Source: CAYTOF01 sp964439435 (GTDB taxonomy: Bacteria > Bacillota > Clostridia > Oscillospirales > QAMX01). From it: a DNA stretch of 17,297 bases. This document shows, one piece after another, positions 1 to 8,047 of this stretch (position 1 is its first letter; every line of letters begins with the position of its first letter). Location of the stretch: assembly GCA_964439435.1 (NCBI GenBank), contig CAYTOF010000046.1, forward strand, positions 1-17,297, given 5' to 3'. A program made the position numbers and the translations under genes. The notes under the pieces were generated by a model. The model saw nothing but the letters and a program-made list of their open reading frames with translations. It searched no databases and was not told the origin of the DNA.

Positions 1-220
1 GTTTTGTAGATGATAATAGAAATTGTTCAAGAACATCATTCGAGTAGAGTAGATTGGTTTTGATTTTCAAATCGACACTTGCCGATAAATTAGTGATCGA
101 ACTTGTCCGTACATTGACTATAATAATACAAAGATTAATTTATTGAAACACAAGTTTAAATGTGATAGACTAAACATGCTCTTGAACAATGCGAAGTGTA
201 GTAAGTGAGAGGTAAAGCAG
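1..220. other. Leading non-coding region with an 11-bp inverted repeat
   Basis: No gene is supported here. The stretch is the upstream region of the glycoside hydrolase gene. ATTGTTCAAGA (22-32) and its exact reverse complement TCTTGAACAAT (180-190) flank it. The left copy is also half of a local dyad, TGTTC-AA-GAACA (24-35). A TATAAT at 119-124 has no good -35 at the right distance, and TTGACT at 114-119 has no good -10, so I do not call a promoter. The repeats could be operator sites, but this is a guess. Confidence 0.4.
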
Positions 221-2531
221 ATGGGAGAATTTATGAGACAAAGTGCTATTTGGTTTTGTGTTCTAATTATGTTGCTGAGTGGATGTGAAAAAGTCGATGG
301 AAATAAGCGAGACAATTACGACACATCGACAAGTTACGTGGAGTCTGAAATTGCACATCAGACTGAAGACGTTCCAGCTTTATCAAGAGAAGAGTTGTTA
401 TGTATGGAGTATGGTGAATTAGAATCAAAATTTAAAAAATTTCAAGAGAAATATCCCAAACTTTATGATGACTATGATTTGCTCTCCGCCACAGTAATCG
501 AAAGATTTCTTGATTACGGAGTGGATGATATTAATAATGGAGATATAAAGCGGAGCCAGTATGTATTAGAAAAAATATCAAATATGTTCAGTGTTTTGGA
601 AATGCATACTTTTGATATAGCTAAAGGCATAACAAAACCTAGAACTGTTCCACGATTTGTGACAGGAAAGCTACACAGCGACGGAAAAACACTGAGAAAT
701 TTAGATGGTGATGCGGTATTGTTAGCCGGATACGGGCATTTTATGCAAGTGCGTTTGGACATTCCATATATGCCATCATTTGGCTGTAATCTAATTCAAA
801 TAGAATTCGGACCTTCATTTATTCTGCACCCTTTGGGAACTTTCAATGATGATGAGATAATGGCAGACCCAAACAAATTTCGAGATGGTGATTTTGATGT
901 TGATTTAAATCCGTTTATTGAAAGTGTATGTCATTATCTCGAGATAGCTGCAGAGCATAATGTCCGAGTGGACTTGTTGATTTCACCTCACTACTACCCT
1001 CAATGGATGTATGATGTTTATCCACAGACAAAAACAGAGAGTGAATCATTTTTGGAATATNNNNNNNNNNATGCTTGATGTTTATATTGAAGCTATAATT
1101 CCTTTAATCAAAAATTCCCCCTCTCTCAATGGTATATGCCTTAGCAACGAACCACAATTTACCGCTGCACACAGTGCACATGGGCAGAGACTCTGGCAAG
1201 AGCATCTTATAAAAAAGTTTTCTACTGTTGATGGTATGAACAAAGCATGGTCAACAGAATACGATTCATTCGATGAAGTCGCATCTTTTCCAGATGTTGA
1301 AGCATCTCCACCGGCATATGAATACTATAAATTTAACAACGAGTTATTTGCTAAGTGGCATGAAGATTTGGCAAAGCGTATTCAGAAAATTGCGCCGGAG
1401 ATTCCACTGCATTCAAAAATAATGAGCACTATGAACTCGTATCAAATGATTTCAAACGGTGCGGAGCCTATTTTATTTTCAAGCTTTTCTGATTATAGCG
1501 GAAATGATTCGTGGGCATTTTTAGGAAGCAACAAAGACACTATCAGGATCAAGCTTGCATGGTACGATTTGTTGGGATCAATAAAAAATATTCCTATTAT
1601 AAATTCTGAAGACCATTTCATACAGGATGGAAATATTGACTATACTGAAGGTCAAGCGGCACATGTGTATACTGACATATTCCAAGGGGGGATGCATGGG
1701 CGTAGCATGACAACAGCATGGGTATGGGAACGTACGCATGATAGCGATAGTGTTTTTGCCGGAGGGATACTGCACAGGCCCGATTGTGTTGAAGCCTTTG
1801 GCCGTGCCACATTGGATCTAAACCGTCTTTCTGAAATTGTTGCCATGTTTCAAAATAAAAAACCTGAGATTGGCATACTATATTTATTTGAATCCAAGCT
1901 GTATAATTCTACATATGCTGAAATTGTTGCTCAAAGCTACAATGCTGTGATTTCTTCTGGACATCAAGCCGGTTTTGTCACGGAAGCAACACTATCACTT
2001 CTTGATGAACTTGAATACCTCGTTATACCAGGTATTACTCATTTGACAGACGAGGTTTTTTCTTATCTTGAAAGCTATAGGGAAAGTGGAGGGCAACTTC
2101 TAATACTCAATCATGAGGGAATCTTTGGTTTTAATGAATATGAAAAGCCGTTTCCAGAAAATCGCATTAACGCATTGGTGTCCGGCAGCAAAAGTTTTAA
2201 CGTGAGACTTGATAACACGAAGCATGGCATACAAGCCATCTTGCGAGATGAACTTTTGAAAATACCTCGAGCGGATGGCGTGTCTATCATCCACCATTCA
2301 CATGAGGGCGACATACCATTATCTAGTGCAGAATGGCGTGTTATCAATGAAAACGGATACAATTATTTAAGTTTGACAGGGTATCACTCTTACAATTTAG
2401 GAAGGACCATCAGCTTAACTGTAAATGGAGAACCCATTAAAAATGCAATTGATCTCATCAGTGGAGAAGCAATCGATGGTACTTTCAAGTTTTTGGGGCT
2501 GTCCCCGATGTTGATCCGCTGGAATGATTAG
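221..2531 (+). CDS. Lipoprotein glycoside hydrolase, GH42-like (clan GH-A), interrupted by a scaffold gap
   Basis: Probably a surface-anchored exo-glycosidase of the beta-galactosidase-like clan GH-A. The first 22 residues form a lipoprotein signal ending in LLSGC. SD GAGAGG (207-212) lies 8 nt before ATG 221; an ATG at 233 is a possible alternative. A helical segment of about 130 residues comes first, then the barrel, with HYYPQW typical of GH42-like enzymes. After the gap, NEP at 1146-1154 carries the likely acid/base Glu (1149-1151), and INSED carries the likely nucleophile Glu (1608-1610). The part after about 1850 (PEIGILYLFES onward) resembles the GH42 trimerisation domain, followed by a small beta-rich end domain. 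Ten Ns (1061-1070) split the gene. The two halves appear in different frames only because the gap length is arbitrary; the real gap should be a multiple of three. The substrate cannot be told from sequence alone. No sugar transporter is adjacent. Confidence 0.8.
1061..1070. other. Scaffold gap (10 N) inside the glycoside hydrolase gene
   Basis: Ten Ns in a row, a standard placeholder of unknown true length. The gap lies between the barrel strand carrying HYYPQW and the strand carrying the NEP acid/base motif, so some barrel residues are probably missing. Confidence 0.95.
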
Positions 2532-2620
2532 TCATAGAGCAATAGTAAACAAATCAAAACCTGTCAAGATATGATCGGACGCCAAGCCAAACTATATTTT
2601 GCCGCTGATTAACAATAAAG

Positions 2621-2665
2621 TAAAAAACGTTGGTTTGAATTGCGTTAGCAATTCAAACCAACGTT
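2621..2665 (-). terminator. Rho-independent terminator of the DUF4332 gene
   Basis: A perfect 18-bp stem (2626-2643 with 2648-2665) with the 4-base loop GTTA. Read on the minus strand it is followed by TTTTTTA, so it best serves the minus-strand gene ending at 2732. On the plus strand no T-run follows, so termination of the glycoside hydrolase transcript here would be weaker. Confidence 0.8.
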
Positions 2666-2731
2666 AGATTGTTGTTTGTACATTTACTCTAAAGAGTGTG
2701 AAGAAGCATCTCCGGCTGGGCTGATAAAAGA

Positions 2732-3136
2732 CTAATATTGCATAACCCTGGGGAGTTCCTTGGCTTGCTCAATCCAATCAGCAACTTGTTTTTCTGTTGG
2801 AAGTTTTCTGACAAGCTTTTTAACTTCATTCACTTCGGCCATTTTATTGGTCAAATTGTCTGCTCTTCTTTGAGCAAGTTCAGGCACGGTGTCTACTCCT
2901 GCGGCTTCTAAAAGTTCGGAGTATTCAGCTCCGACTCCTTTGATTCTCATCAAATCAGCATGATTTGTCCATCTCAGAATGAGTTTTTCAGAAATACCTG
3001 ACTTCTCTGCTAAATCCACCCGTCCTTTTTTGGTGGCGCAGGTTTCCAAGAGTTCTTCAATTGACTTTACACCGACCGCGTTCAACTTTTCTTCGTATAC
3101 GTCGCCTATGCCCTCTATTACGCTTAATTTTGCCAT
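2732..3136 (-). CDS. DUF4332 helix-hairpin-helix protein
   Basis: A 134-residue protein of the DUF4332 family with no known enzymatic role. It contains two helix-hairpin-helix units: IEGIGDVYEEKLNAVGV (about residues 7-23) and IKGVGAEYSELLEAAGV (about 65-81). Each is followed by a V-x-[ST]-[IV]-x-EL helix. Such units usually bind DNA backbone non-specifically or serve as protein contacts. There is no signal peptide or membrane segment, so it is cytoplasmic. The start is firm: AAAGGAGA lies 8 nt before the ATG. The gene has its own promoter (3184-3213) and its own terminator (2621-2665), so it is a single-gene unit. The family is clear; the function is not. Confidence 0.88.
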   Translation of the reverse strand: MAKLSVIEGIGDVYEEKLNAVGVKSIEELLETCATKKGRVDLAEKSGISEKLILRWTNHADLMRIKGVGAEYSELLEAAGVDTVPELAQRRADNLTNKMAEVNEVKKLVRKLPTEKQVADWIEQAKELPRVMQY

Positions 3137-3183
3137 ATATATATCTCCTTTACCTACCCTGTAAGGGAATATTTATTAACTTA

Positions 3184-3213
3184 ATTATAAACTATCCATT
3201 ATTAAAAAGTCAA
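3184..3213 (-). promoter_or_regulatory. Sigma-A promoter of the DUF4332 gene
   Basis: On the minus strand, TTGACT (3213-3208), an 18-base spacer, then TATAAT (3189-3184). Transcription would start near 3177, giving a leader of about 40 bases before the SD-ATG of the 2732-3136 gene. Confidence 0.8.
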
Positions 3214-3399
3214 GGAGAATTATGTTCTACTGTGATTAAGTCACATAAAAGAGCAGAATTTGATACACCTAAATTAAGTAACAGCCGTAATTATGTCTGT
3301 ATTGGAAGTATTTGCACGAAGCTAAAATTTTGAGAGGATTTAACATTTATAAAAAGCACATTACAAAATATTTTTGAGCATAGATTTGATTGCGATTTG

Positions 3400-4239
3400 T
3401 CAATAGCTTATTTCATCTTTTAAGAAAGTGCCATGTCGTAAGTCATCAAAAGCTCTGTTCAACTCGTTTTTCGTGTTCATAACAATGGGGCCACCCCAAG
3501 CAATTGGTTCTGATAGAGCGAGAGAACTAATGAAAAGAATTTGAGAATTTTCCCCAACAGAATTTAATTCAAGAATATCACCTTCAGTCAATCTGACGGC
3601 AGTTTTTTCGCGTACCTTTTCTCCGGCAACATGCACATCACCCAATAGAGTAAACAATATAATTGAGCGAGCTCGATCTGTCTTTAGTGTAATAGAAGCA
3701 TTTACGTTTAGGTGAATGTCATAATAATCAAGGGGTAAGTATTTGCCCATATAGCCTGTATTTCCTTCGAATTCTCCGGCAAGTAACCTAAGCTTACCAC
3801 TTGCTAATTCGAACTCTTTGATTTCATGGTTCTTGATGCTATGATATGCGGGGTGAACCATTTTGTCTTTTGCGGGGAGATTTAACCAAAGCTGTACTCC
3901 CAGCATTCGTTCGGAAGCAGGTAATTGCTCTTCATGCATGATGCCTGAGCCAGCTGTCATCCACTGAACCTCTCCATTGCCAATCGTGTCTTCGTTGCCC
4001 AGACTGTCTCTGTGGGTCATAGATCCGCGATAGACATAGCTGATAGTCTCAATGCCTCTATGGGGGTGCATAGGAAAGCCGGCTGTGTAGTCGTCAGGGT
4101 TTGTGCTGTCGAATGAATCCAACAACAGTATCGGATCATATTCTTGAGTGGTTTTATTTCCCAACACTCTAACCAAACTTACGCCAGCCCCATCCTGTGT
4201 TTTATAGCCACGGACTTGATCTTGTATTATTCTCTTCAT
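3400..4239 (-). CDS. Pirin family protein
   Basis: A 279-residue bicupin of the pirin family, close to the usual 280-300 residues. The N-terminal cupin has the signature HPHRGIET, and the metal-binding set is complete: His58, His60, His102 and Glu104 (MHPHRG and GIMHEE), matching the four iron ligands of human pirin. The C-terminal cupin runs from about residue 155 to 250 and ends in WGGPIVMNT, a typical pirin closing motif. Bacterial pirins include quercetin 2,3-dioxygenases and redox or regulatory proteins; sequence alone cannot choose between these. It should be cytoplasmic. AAAGGAGA lies upstream of the ATG. It is preceded by its own promoter (4418-4446) and looks monocistronic. No clear terminator is seen downstream. 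Confidence 0.92.
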   Translation of the reverse strand: MKRIIQDQVRGYKTQDGAGVSLVRVLGNKTTQEYDPILLLDSFDSTNPDDYTAGFPMHPHRGIETISYVYRGSMTHRDSLGNEDTIGNGEVQWMTAGSGIMHEEQLPASERMLGVQLWLNLPAKDKMVHPAYHSIKNHEIKEFELASGKLRLLAGEFEGNTGYMGKYLPLDYYDIHLNVNASITLKTDRARSIILFTLLGDVHVAGEKVREKTAVRLTEGDILELNSVGENSQILFISSLALSEPIAWGGPIVMNTKNELNRAFDDLRHGTFLKDEISY

Positions 4240-4391
4240 ATCACTTGTCTCCTTTATTTTGTTGTTTCTTATATAGGTCAGTCAATTGCGAGATTAATCA
4301 AGCAAATAACCCAAAATACAGACTGCTAAAATTTTCAACCACACTCTATTTGTACATCCTCTTTAGCTATCTTTTATATTTCTTTTTTCAA

Positions 4392-4404
4392 CAACTCAAA
4401 GTTG
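4392..4404. promoter_or_regulatory. Possible operator dyad in the pirin leader
   Basis: CAACT-CAA-AGTTG, a 5-bp inverted repeat with a 3-base centre. It lies about 7 to 19 bases downstream of the predicted transcription start of pirin, a usual place for a repressor site. It is short enough to occur by chance. Confidence 0.25.
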
Positions 4405-4417
4405 ATGTGTTTTATAA

Positions 4418-4446
4418 ATTATAACACATGACTCCGGTGTGTACAA
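4418..4446 (-). promoter_or_regulatory. Sigma-A promoter of the pirin gene
   Basis: On the minus strand, TTGTAC (4446-4441), a 17-base spacer, then TATAAT (4423-4418). The leader would be about 170 bases before the pirin ATG at 4239, which is long enough to hold regulation. Confidence 0.7.
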
Positions 4447-4566
4447 TCCTTAATCACATATAGAGCATTATTGAAATCTGTGCAGACAAAGTGTTTCGAT
4501 ATTACATACAATTAAAGCATGTAAAAACAAATTCGTAGTAATATTTTATATGGCAACTGTAGATTG

Positions 4567-4606
4567 AAAAAGCATGAACTCTAAGAATTGGCATAGAGTT
4601 CCATGC
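4567..4606 (-). terminator. Terminator of the sigma/anti-sigma operon
   Basis: GCATGAACTCTA (4572-4583) pairs with TAGAGTTCCATGC (4594-4606): a 12-bp stem with one bulged base and a 10-base loop. On the minus strand the hairpin is followed by TTTTT (4571-4567). It lies about 100 bases after the anti-sigma stop codon. Confidence 0.75.
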
Positions 4607-4708
4607 TGGATTAGACATTCAAGCACTTAACGGAAACTGAGTTGATTATCTCTACATACAAGATAGCTTTTTATCGGGAGAAGGGGGAGTTCAAACTGTA
4701 TCTCTAAA

Positions 4709-6169
4709 TTATTTTCTAAACTGAACAATTTCACCGGTTTTTTCTTGATTGATTATTTTCCCAAAACTATCAAAGGAATACTTATAAATATAACTCATTC
4801 CTCCTATAGTAAAAGAGCTTGTCGCAGGTGAAAAGAAAGTGTCGGTTATGCTCGCGACATCCCACAAAAGATTGCCATCTTCACTGATTGAAAGCTTTAC
4901 ACCATATGAACCTTTGACGGTATAAAACGTTTGCGTTATTCCACTCGTGGGATTACAAACAAGCAACGCTGCTGTGAAATTTTTACGCATAAGCTCTGTC
5001 AATTCAACATTGGGGATATCAATGGTCTGGCGACTGAAGATCTCATTTAGAACATGAGCAATTTCCTCTCTGCCTCCTGCGGAGCTCTCATCGAGATTGA
5101 GTTTTGGGACAGAGTAAGCACTGAGATAAATATTGCCATTGTATTCGATCATGTCTGTAATAAAATACAGATCATCATCTGATATGTAAGAAAACGAATC
5201 CTCTACAGTACCGCCTGCTGCGAGCTTTATCAACAAATCACCGGTGTTGGAATGAAATAACTGAACTAAAAAGCCATCTCCGAGCTTTGTTGCCGTTTTA
5301 ATGCCGTAATTGCCAACTTCGGTTTTTGTAAACTCTGAAATGTTCCCATCCATATCGAATTTAGACAAACAAAGGTATTTCAAATCACCACGGCTGAACA
5401 CTGCAAGAGAGTTTTCGCTATAAACGACGGATGCAATATATTCACTTTTGAAACCGTTTGTTGTTGTTTTTTCCCATAAAAGCTTACCATTTTGGCTTAT
5501 CATCGCTATACGACCAAATTGTGAATTCGTCGTCAATCCCACAGCAGTAGAACCGAAAACTATTATAAAATCCTCACCTTCAAGGTATCCTTCATGCACC
5601 ATGTTCGAAAGCTCGACTTTCCACGCTGTTTTCCCATCAATTAATTTTGTAAGGATTATCTTATCATGTACATGCACATTTTGTGTATTGTCATATTTTT
5701 CTACATAATCAAATTGAAAAAAAACGCCATCGATATTGGGGCGGCGGCTAAAAAAACTCTTGTCACTGTTGCGATAATTCCAAAGATTTTCCAAATCTTC
5801 TGGTGTTGGGCTTTCTTGAAAAATCTCATACCCGCTTATGCTTTTTTGTATAACTTCGGCTGTTTTTTCATACATGAATGAATTTGTTGTTATGTCGCGG
5901 TAAATGTTTTTAATCTCTCCTCTTGAAAGTCCTTCTGTGGTTAAACTGAATTCATCAAAAAAAGAGATTGCGGCATTGTATTCCTTAGCCTCCGCATATA
6001 TGGTAATCCCCGAAACAGTGCTAACAAGTAACACCAGACATGCAGCTATAGCAATCCATTTTCTACGCAGGAACACATTTGAGTTTTTTGAGGATTTATA
6101 ATTTGTTGCTTCATCAATAATATCAGAATCAATATTTGATATTATTGAATACAATATTTCGCTTTTCAT
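4709..6169 (-). CDS. Putative membrane anti-sigma factor with beta-propeller-like outer domain
   Basis: A 486-residue single-pass membrane protein. The short cytoplasmic part (about residues 1-37) starts MKSEILYSIISNIDSDIIDEA, a form often seen in Clostridia proteins encoded next to ECF sigma factors. It is followed by Arg/Lys residues and one membrane helix (about 38-58). The remaining 425 or so residues are outside and rich in beta strands, with repeats such as NGKLLWEK and DGNLLWDV that resemble PQQ/WD-type propeller blades. The ATG overlaps the sigma gene's stop (ATGA), and GGAAGG lies upstream, so the two proteins are translationally coupled. By analogy, the N-terminus would hold the sigma factor at the membrane and the outer domain would sense a signal. 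No classic zinc-binding anti-sigma motif (HxxxCxxC) is visible. The role is inferred mainly from gene context. Confidence 0.72.
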   Translation of the reverse strand: MKSEILYSIISNIDSDIIDEATNYKSSKNSNVFLRRKWIAIAACLVLLVSTVSGITIYAEAKEYNAAISFFDEFSLTTEGLSRGEIKNIYRDITTNSFMYEKTAEVIQKSISGYEIFQESPTPEDLENLWNYRNSDKSFFSRRPNIDGVFFQFDYVEKYDNTQNVHVHDKIILTKLIDGKTAWKVELSNMVHEGYLEGEDFIIVFGSTAVGLTTNSQFGRIAMISQNGKLLWEKTTTNGFKSEYIASVVYSENSLAVFSRGDLKYLCLSKFDMDGNISEFTKTEVGNYGIKTATKLGDGFLVQLFHSNTGDLLIKLAAGGTVEDSFSYISDDDLYFITDMIEYNGNIYLSAYSVPKLNLDESSAGGREEIAHVLNEIFSRQTIDIPNVELTELMRKNFTAALLVCNPTSGITQTFYTVKGSYGVKLSISEDGNLLWDVASITDTFFSPATSSFTIGGMSYIYKYSFDSFGKIINQEKTGEIVQFRK

Positions 6170-6714
6170 ATAGAGATACCTTCCTTTTCAAGATAATCAT
6201 GCAAGTCGATTCTGAGCCTTCGCATCATTGATGCCAATGTGTTCTGACTCATGTCAAATTCTTTAGCTAATGTTTTTAATGGTTGCCCATGCCAATACCT
6301 GCGCACAAACAACACTCTTCTTTTTGTATCCAAGCTGTGCAACCAAGAGATCAAAGCTTCTTTAATCTCATTATCATTTGATGATGTTGTCATATCAGAT
6401 ATACAATCTTCGAGTTCGCCAAGCAGTATTGTCAGTTCACTATATCGCTTCTGTGCTCTGTTTTTACGAAAATAATCTATGGAGGTATTACGCACAATCC
6501 GACCAAAATACGCAGATAATGATGTCGGTCTGTCCGGAGGAATCTGGTTCCATGCAGCCAGATATGTATCACTTAGACATTCTTCGCAGTCTTCTTTGTT
6601 GTTTAGTATGTTCATAGCAATGGTTATTAAATATGGATTATACTTCTTTTGGGTTTCGATCAGTGCTTTTTCTGATCTCGCCCAAAATAGTTCTATAATC
6701 AGTTTGTCATCCAT
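6166..6714 (-). CDS. ECF-type RNA polymerase sigma-70 family factor
   Basis: A 182-residue sigma factor containing only regions 2 and 4. Region 2 covers about residues 8-85 (NILNNKEDCEECLSDTYLAAW ending at SIDYFRKNR). Region 4 covers about 115-178, with a helix-turn-helix around LKTLAKEFDMSQNTLASMMRRLR. The start at 6714 is chosen because AAAGGAGG lies 5 nt upstream; an in-frame ATG 36 bases earlier (6750) has no such site and would swallow the SD. It is the first gene of a two-gene unit, with its TGA overlapping the ATG of the anti-sigma gene. ECF factors often activate their own promoter, but I could not identify a convincing ECF-type -35/-10 pair upstream. Confidence 0.9.
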   Translation of the reverse strand: MDDKLIIELFWARSEKALIETQKKYNPYLITIAMNILNNKEDCEECLSDTYLAAWNQIPPDRPTSLSAYFGRIVRNTSIDYFRKNRAQKRYSELTILLGELEDCISDMTTSSNDNEIKEALISWLHSLDTKRRVLFVRRYWHGQPLKTLAKEFDMSQNTLASMMRRLRIDLHDYLEKEGISI

Positions 6715-6747
6715 GTAATCCTCCTTTGGCATATTTAAGGCCTTCAC

Positions 6748-6779
6748 CAATATAGTCGTAAATCGTGGTCCGTATATTG
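6748..6779. promoter_or_regulatory. Inverted repeat upstream of the sigma gene
   Basis: CAATATA (6748-6754) and TATATTG (6773-6779), separated by 18 bases and 34 bases upstream of the sigma start codon. It could be a regulator site, but it is AT-rich and similar words recur nearby (6875-6885), so chance is likely. Confidence 0.2.
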
Positions 6780-6799
6780 CACGAGGTTTTGATATTTGT

Positions 6800-6832
6800 A
6801 AAACAAATCAGCCAGAATGAGCGAGTTCTGGC
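6800..6832 (-). terminator. Possible terminator ahead of the sigma operon
   Basis: GCCAGAA (6811-6817) and TTCTGGC (6826-6832) form a 7-bp stem with an 8-base loop. On the minus strand TGATTTGTTTT follows. It could end transcripts from the GNAT gene (7217-7960), although it is almost 400 bases downstream of that gene's stop. Confidence 0.45.
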
Positions 6833-7068
6833 TAACAGCGAAAAGGTAAATATTTGAATTTCGAGCTTTTATTACAATATATATTACTTCGAGGGCATAA
6901 CATGGTGATTGATAAGACTGGATACAATATCCAAGTTCAGTATAAAACAAAAAAGTAAATGTTAAAGCATTTGAGTGATTGCACAGGAGTAATTTATTGT
7001 TTTTGGTTTTGCATAATAAAATGTCCCATCGTTTTACGTATCCCTACAAAGAGGGGATTAAAGTCGGG

Positions 7069-7096
7069 TTGACAGTGGGGGAGAGGAAGATATAGA
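7069..7096 (+). promoter_or_regulatory. Promoter-like pair without a downstream gene
   Basis: TTGACA (7069-7074), a 16-base spacer, then TATAGA (7091-7096) on the plus strand. The start would be near 7103, right at the hairpin AGCAAGG...CCTTGCT (7104-7149). No coding gene lies downstream on this strand until 11268. Any transcript would run antisense to the end of the GNAT gene at 7217-7960. Confidence 0.3.
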
Positions 7097-7216
7097 GGGA
7101 ATAAGCAAGGCATTTTCTGTATTCAAATTTAGTGAATGTAATCCTTGCTGAAATATCTCTCCAAAACATGAGAGTAGTTACTTGTAAATTTTAGAGCAAT
7201 AATTCGGTTATTATAT

Positions 7217-7960
7217 TTACTCCTCAAGAATATATGCCACACCATATTCTTGGTATCCAATAGATTTGGCAAGATTAATAGAAGCAATATTATCTGCATG
7301 ACATTCCCATTGTGGGCAAACACCATTCTCAATCAAATGATGGGCGGCCAATGCAGCTGTAAACTTGGCATAACCTTTTCTTCTTTCATCTTTTAATGTT
7401 GCAATACCCGTGTGTTGAATTTCATCTTCCATATAAGGCATATCCGGAGCATCACAGACAGAAACCAATCTGTTGTTAGAGATGTATCCTATAAAATATT
7501 CTTTAGCGGTTTTTTCAACAAAGTATTCATATAGCCATCCAGCGGGATTAGCATTGGGAGTAGTCGCGCGAAAGAATGCTTCATATAGAGGATAATCTAC
7601 CTCCCTCAAAACTTTTGCGCTTTCATATTGTGCCACTACTTCCTCGTTAAACATCATAAGTTGCATCATCTTTGTTTTATATTTATGATTTACTCCAGCA
7701 ATTATCTCTTTCGTACTATATTTATTTAGCATATCACAAAACACTTTATGTTTTGGCGAATAAGACAAAACACACAGGTTCTCTTTGACAAATAAAAATA
7801 AAGTGTATTTGCAACCCAAACCTCTCAGTTTGGCATCACGTTCTGTAGAGCATACAAAATGAACACCATGCCTAACTTCTGAAATATTAATCCCACAAAA
7901 ACGAGAATAATATTGGCTTGTAATTTTCGTTATAGTCTCTGGAGTCAGTTTTTTACACAT
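7217..7960 (-). CDS. GNAT family N-acetyltransferase with N-terminal extension
   Basis: A 247-residue protein with a GNAT domain in its C-terminal half (about residues 115-245). The acetyl-CoA loop is ERRKGYA (192-198) after the strand HTGIATL, and the following helix and strand end in CHADNIASINLAKSIGYQEYG, a typical GNAT tail (N-x-A-S-x-x-L-x-x-x-x-G[FY]). The first 110 residues are not a GNAT core and resemble the N-terminal domain seen in some two-part Firmicutes acetyltransferases. It contains several Cys residues without a clear metal motif. SD GAGAGGG lies 7-8 nt before the ATG. A promoter fits at 8048-8076. The substrate is unknown; such genes acetylate small amines, antibiotics or protein N-termini. 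Confidence 0.85.
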   Translation of the reverse strand: MCKKLTPETITKITSQYYSRFCGINISEVRHGVHFVCSTERDAKLRGLGCKYTLFLFVKENLCVLSYSPKHKVFCDMLNKYSTKEIIAGVNHKYKTKMMQLMMFNEEVVAQYESAKVLREVDYPLYEAFFRATTPNANPAGWLYEYFVEKTAKEYFIGYISNNRLVSVCDAPDMPYMEDEIQHTGIATLKDERRKGYAKFTAALAAHHLIENGVCPQWECHADNIASINLAKSIGYQEYGVAYILEE

Positions 7961-8047
7961 GCGATTACCCTCTCATTGAGCAGCTTCATAAGCGCCGATA
8001 AACAATATGCTCGCTTCCAACTTGTTCTAATAACCCCGACAGAAAAT

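Larger units (their letters stand above)
4240..4708. other. Intergenic region between the anti-sigma gene and pirin
   Basis: A 469-base stretch without a credible gene. It contains the pirin promoter (4418-4446), a small dyad CAACT-CAA-AGTTG (4392-4404) just downstream of the expected start of transcription, and the terminator of the sigma/anti-sigma transcript (4567-4606). Small open frames on the plus strand here have no SD and a low-complexity, AT-driven composition. Confidence 0.6.
6715..7216. other. Intergenic region between a GNAT gene and the sigma factor
   Basis: About 500 bases without a supported gene. It holds a likely terminator (6800-6832), a CAATATA-N18-TATATTG inverted repeat just upstream of the sigma gene (6748-6754 and 6773-6779), a hairpin AGCAAGG/CCTTGCT (7104-7149), and a plus-strand promoter-like pair (7069-7096). 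A 68-codon frame on the minus strand ending near 6744 has no SD and is not believed. Confidence 0.55.

Noticed and set aside
1011..1078. A frameshift splitting the glycoside hydrolase into two genes
   Set aside because: The frame change falls exactly at the 10-N placeholder, whose length is arbitrary. Both halves belong to the same enzyme fold, so this is an assembly gap and not a mutation.
6714..6750. Longer sigma factor start at ATG 6750
   Set aside because: AAAGGAGG lies between the two ATGs and positions ribosomes on 6714; the extra 12 residues have no SD of their own.
6744..6950. A 68-codon minus-strand frame upstream of the sigma gene
   Set aside because: It has no SD, an AT-driven composition, and contains a likely terminator hairpin.
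7040..7058. Small hairpin ATCCCT/GGGGAT
   Set aside because: It is a short stem with a wobble pair and has no T-run on either strand, so I do not call it a terminator.
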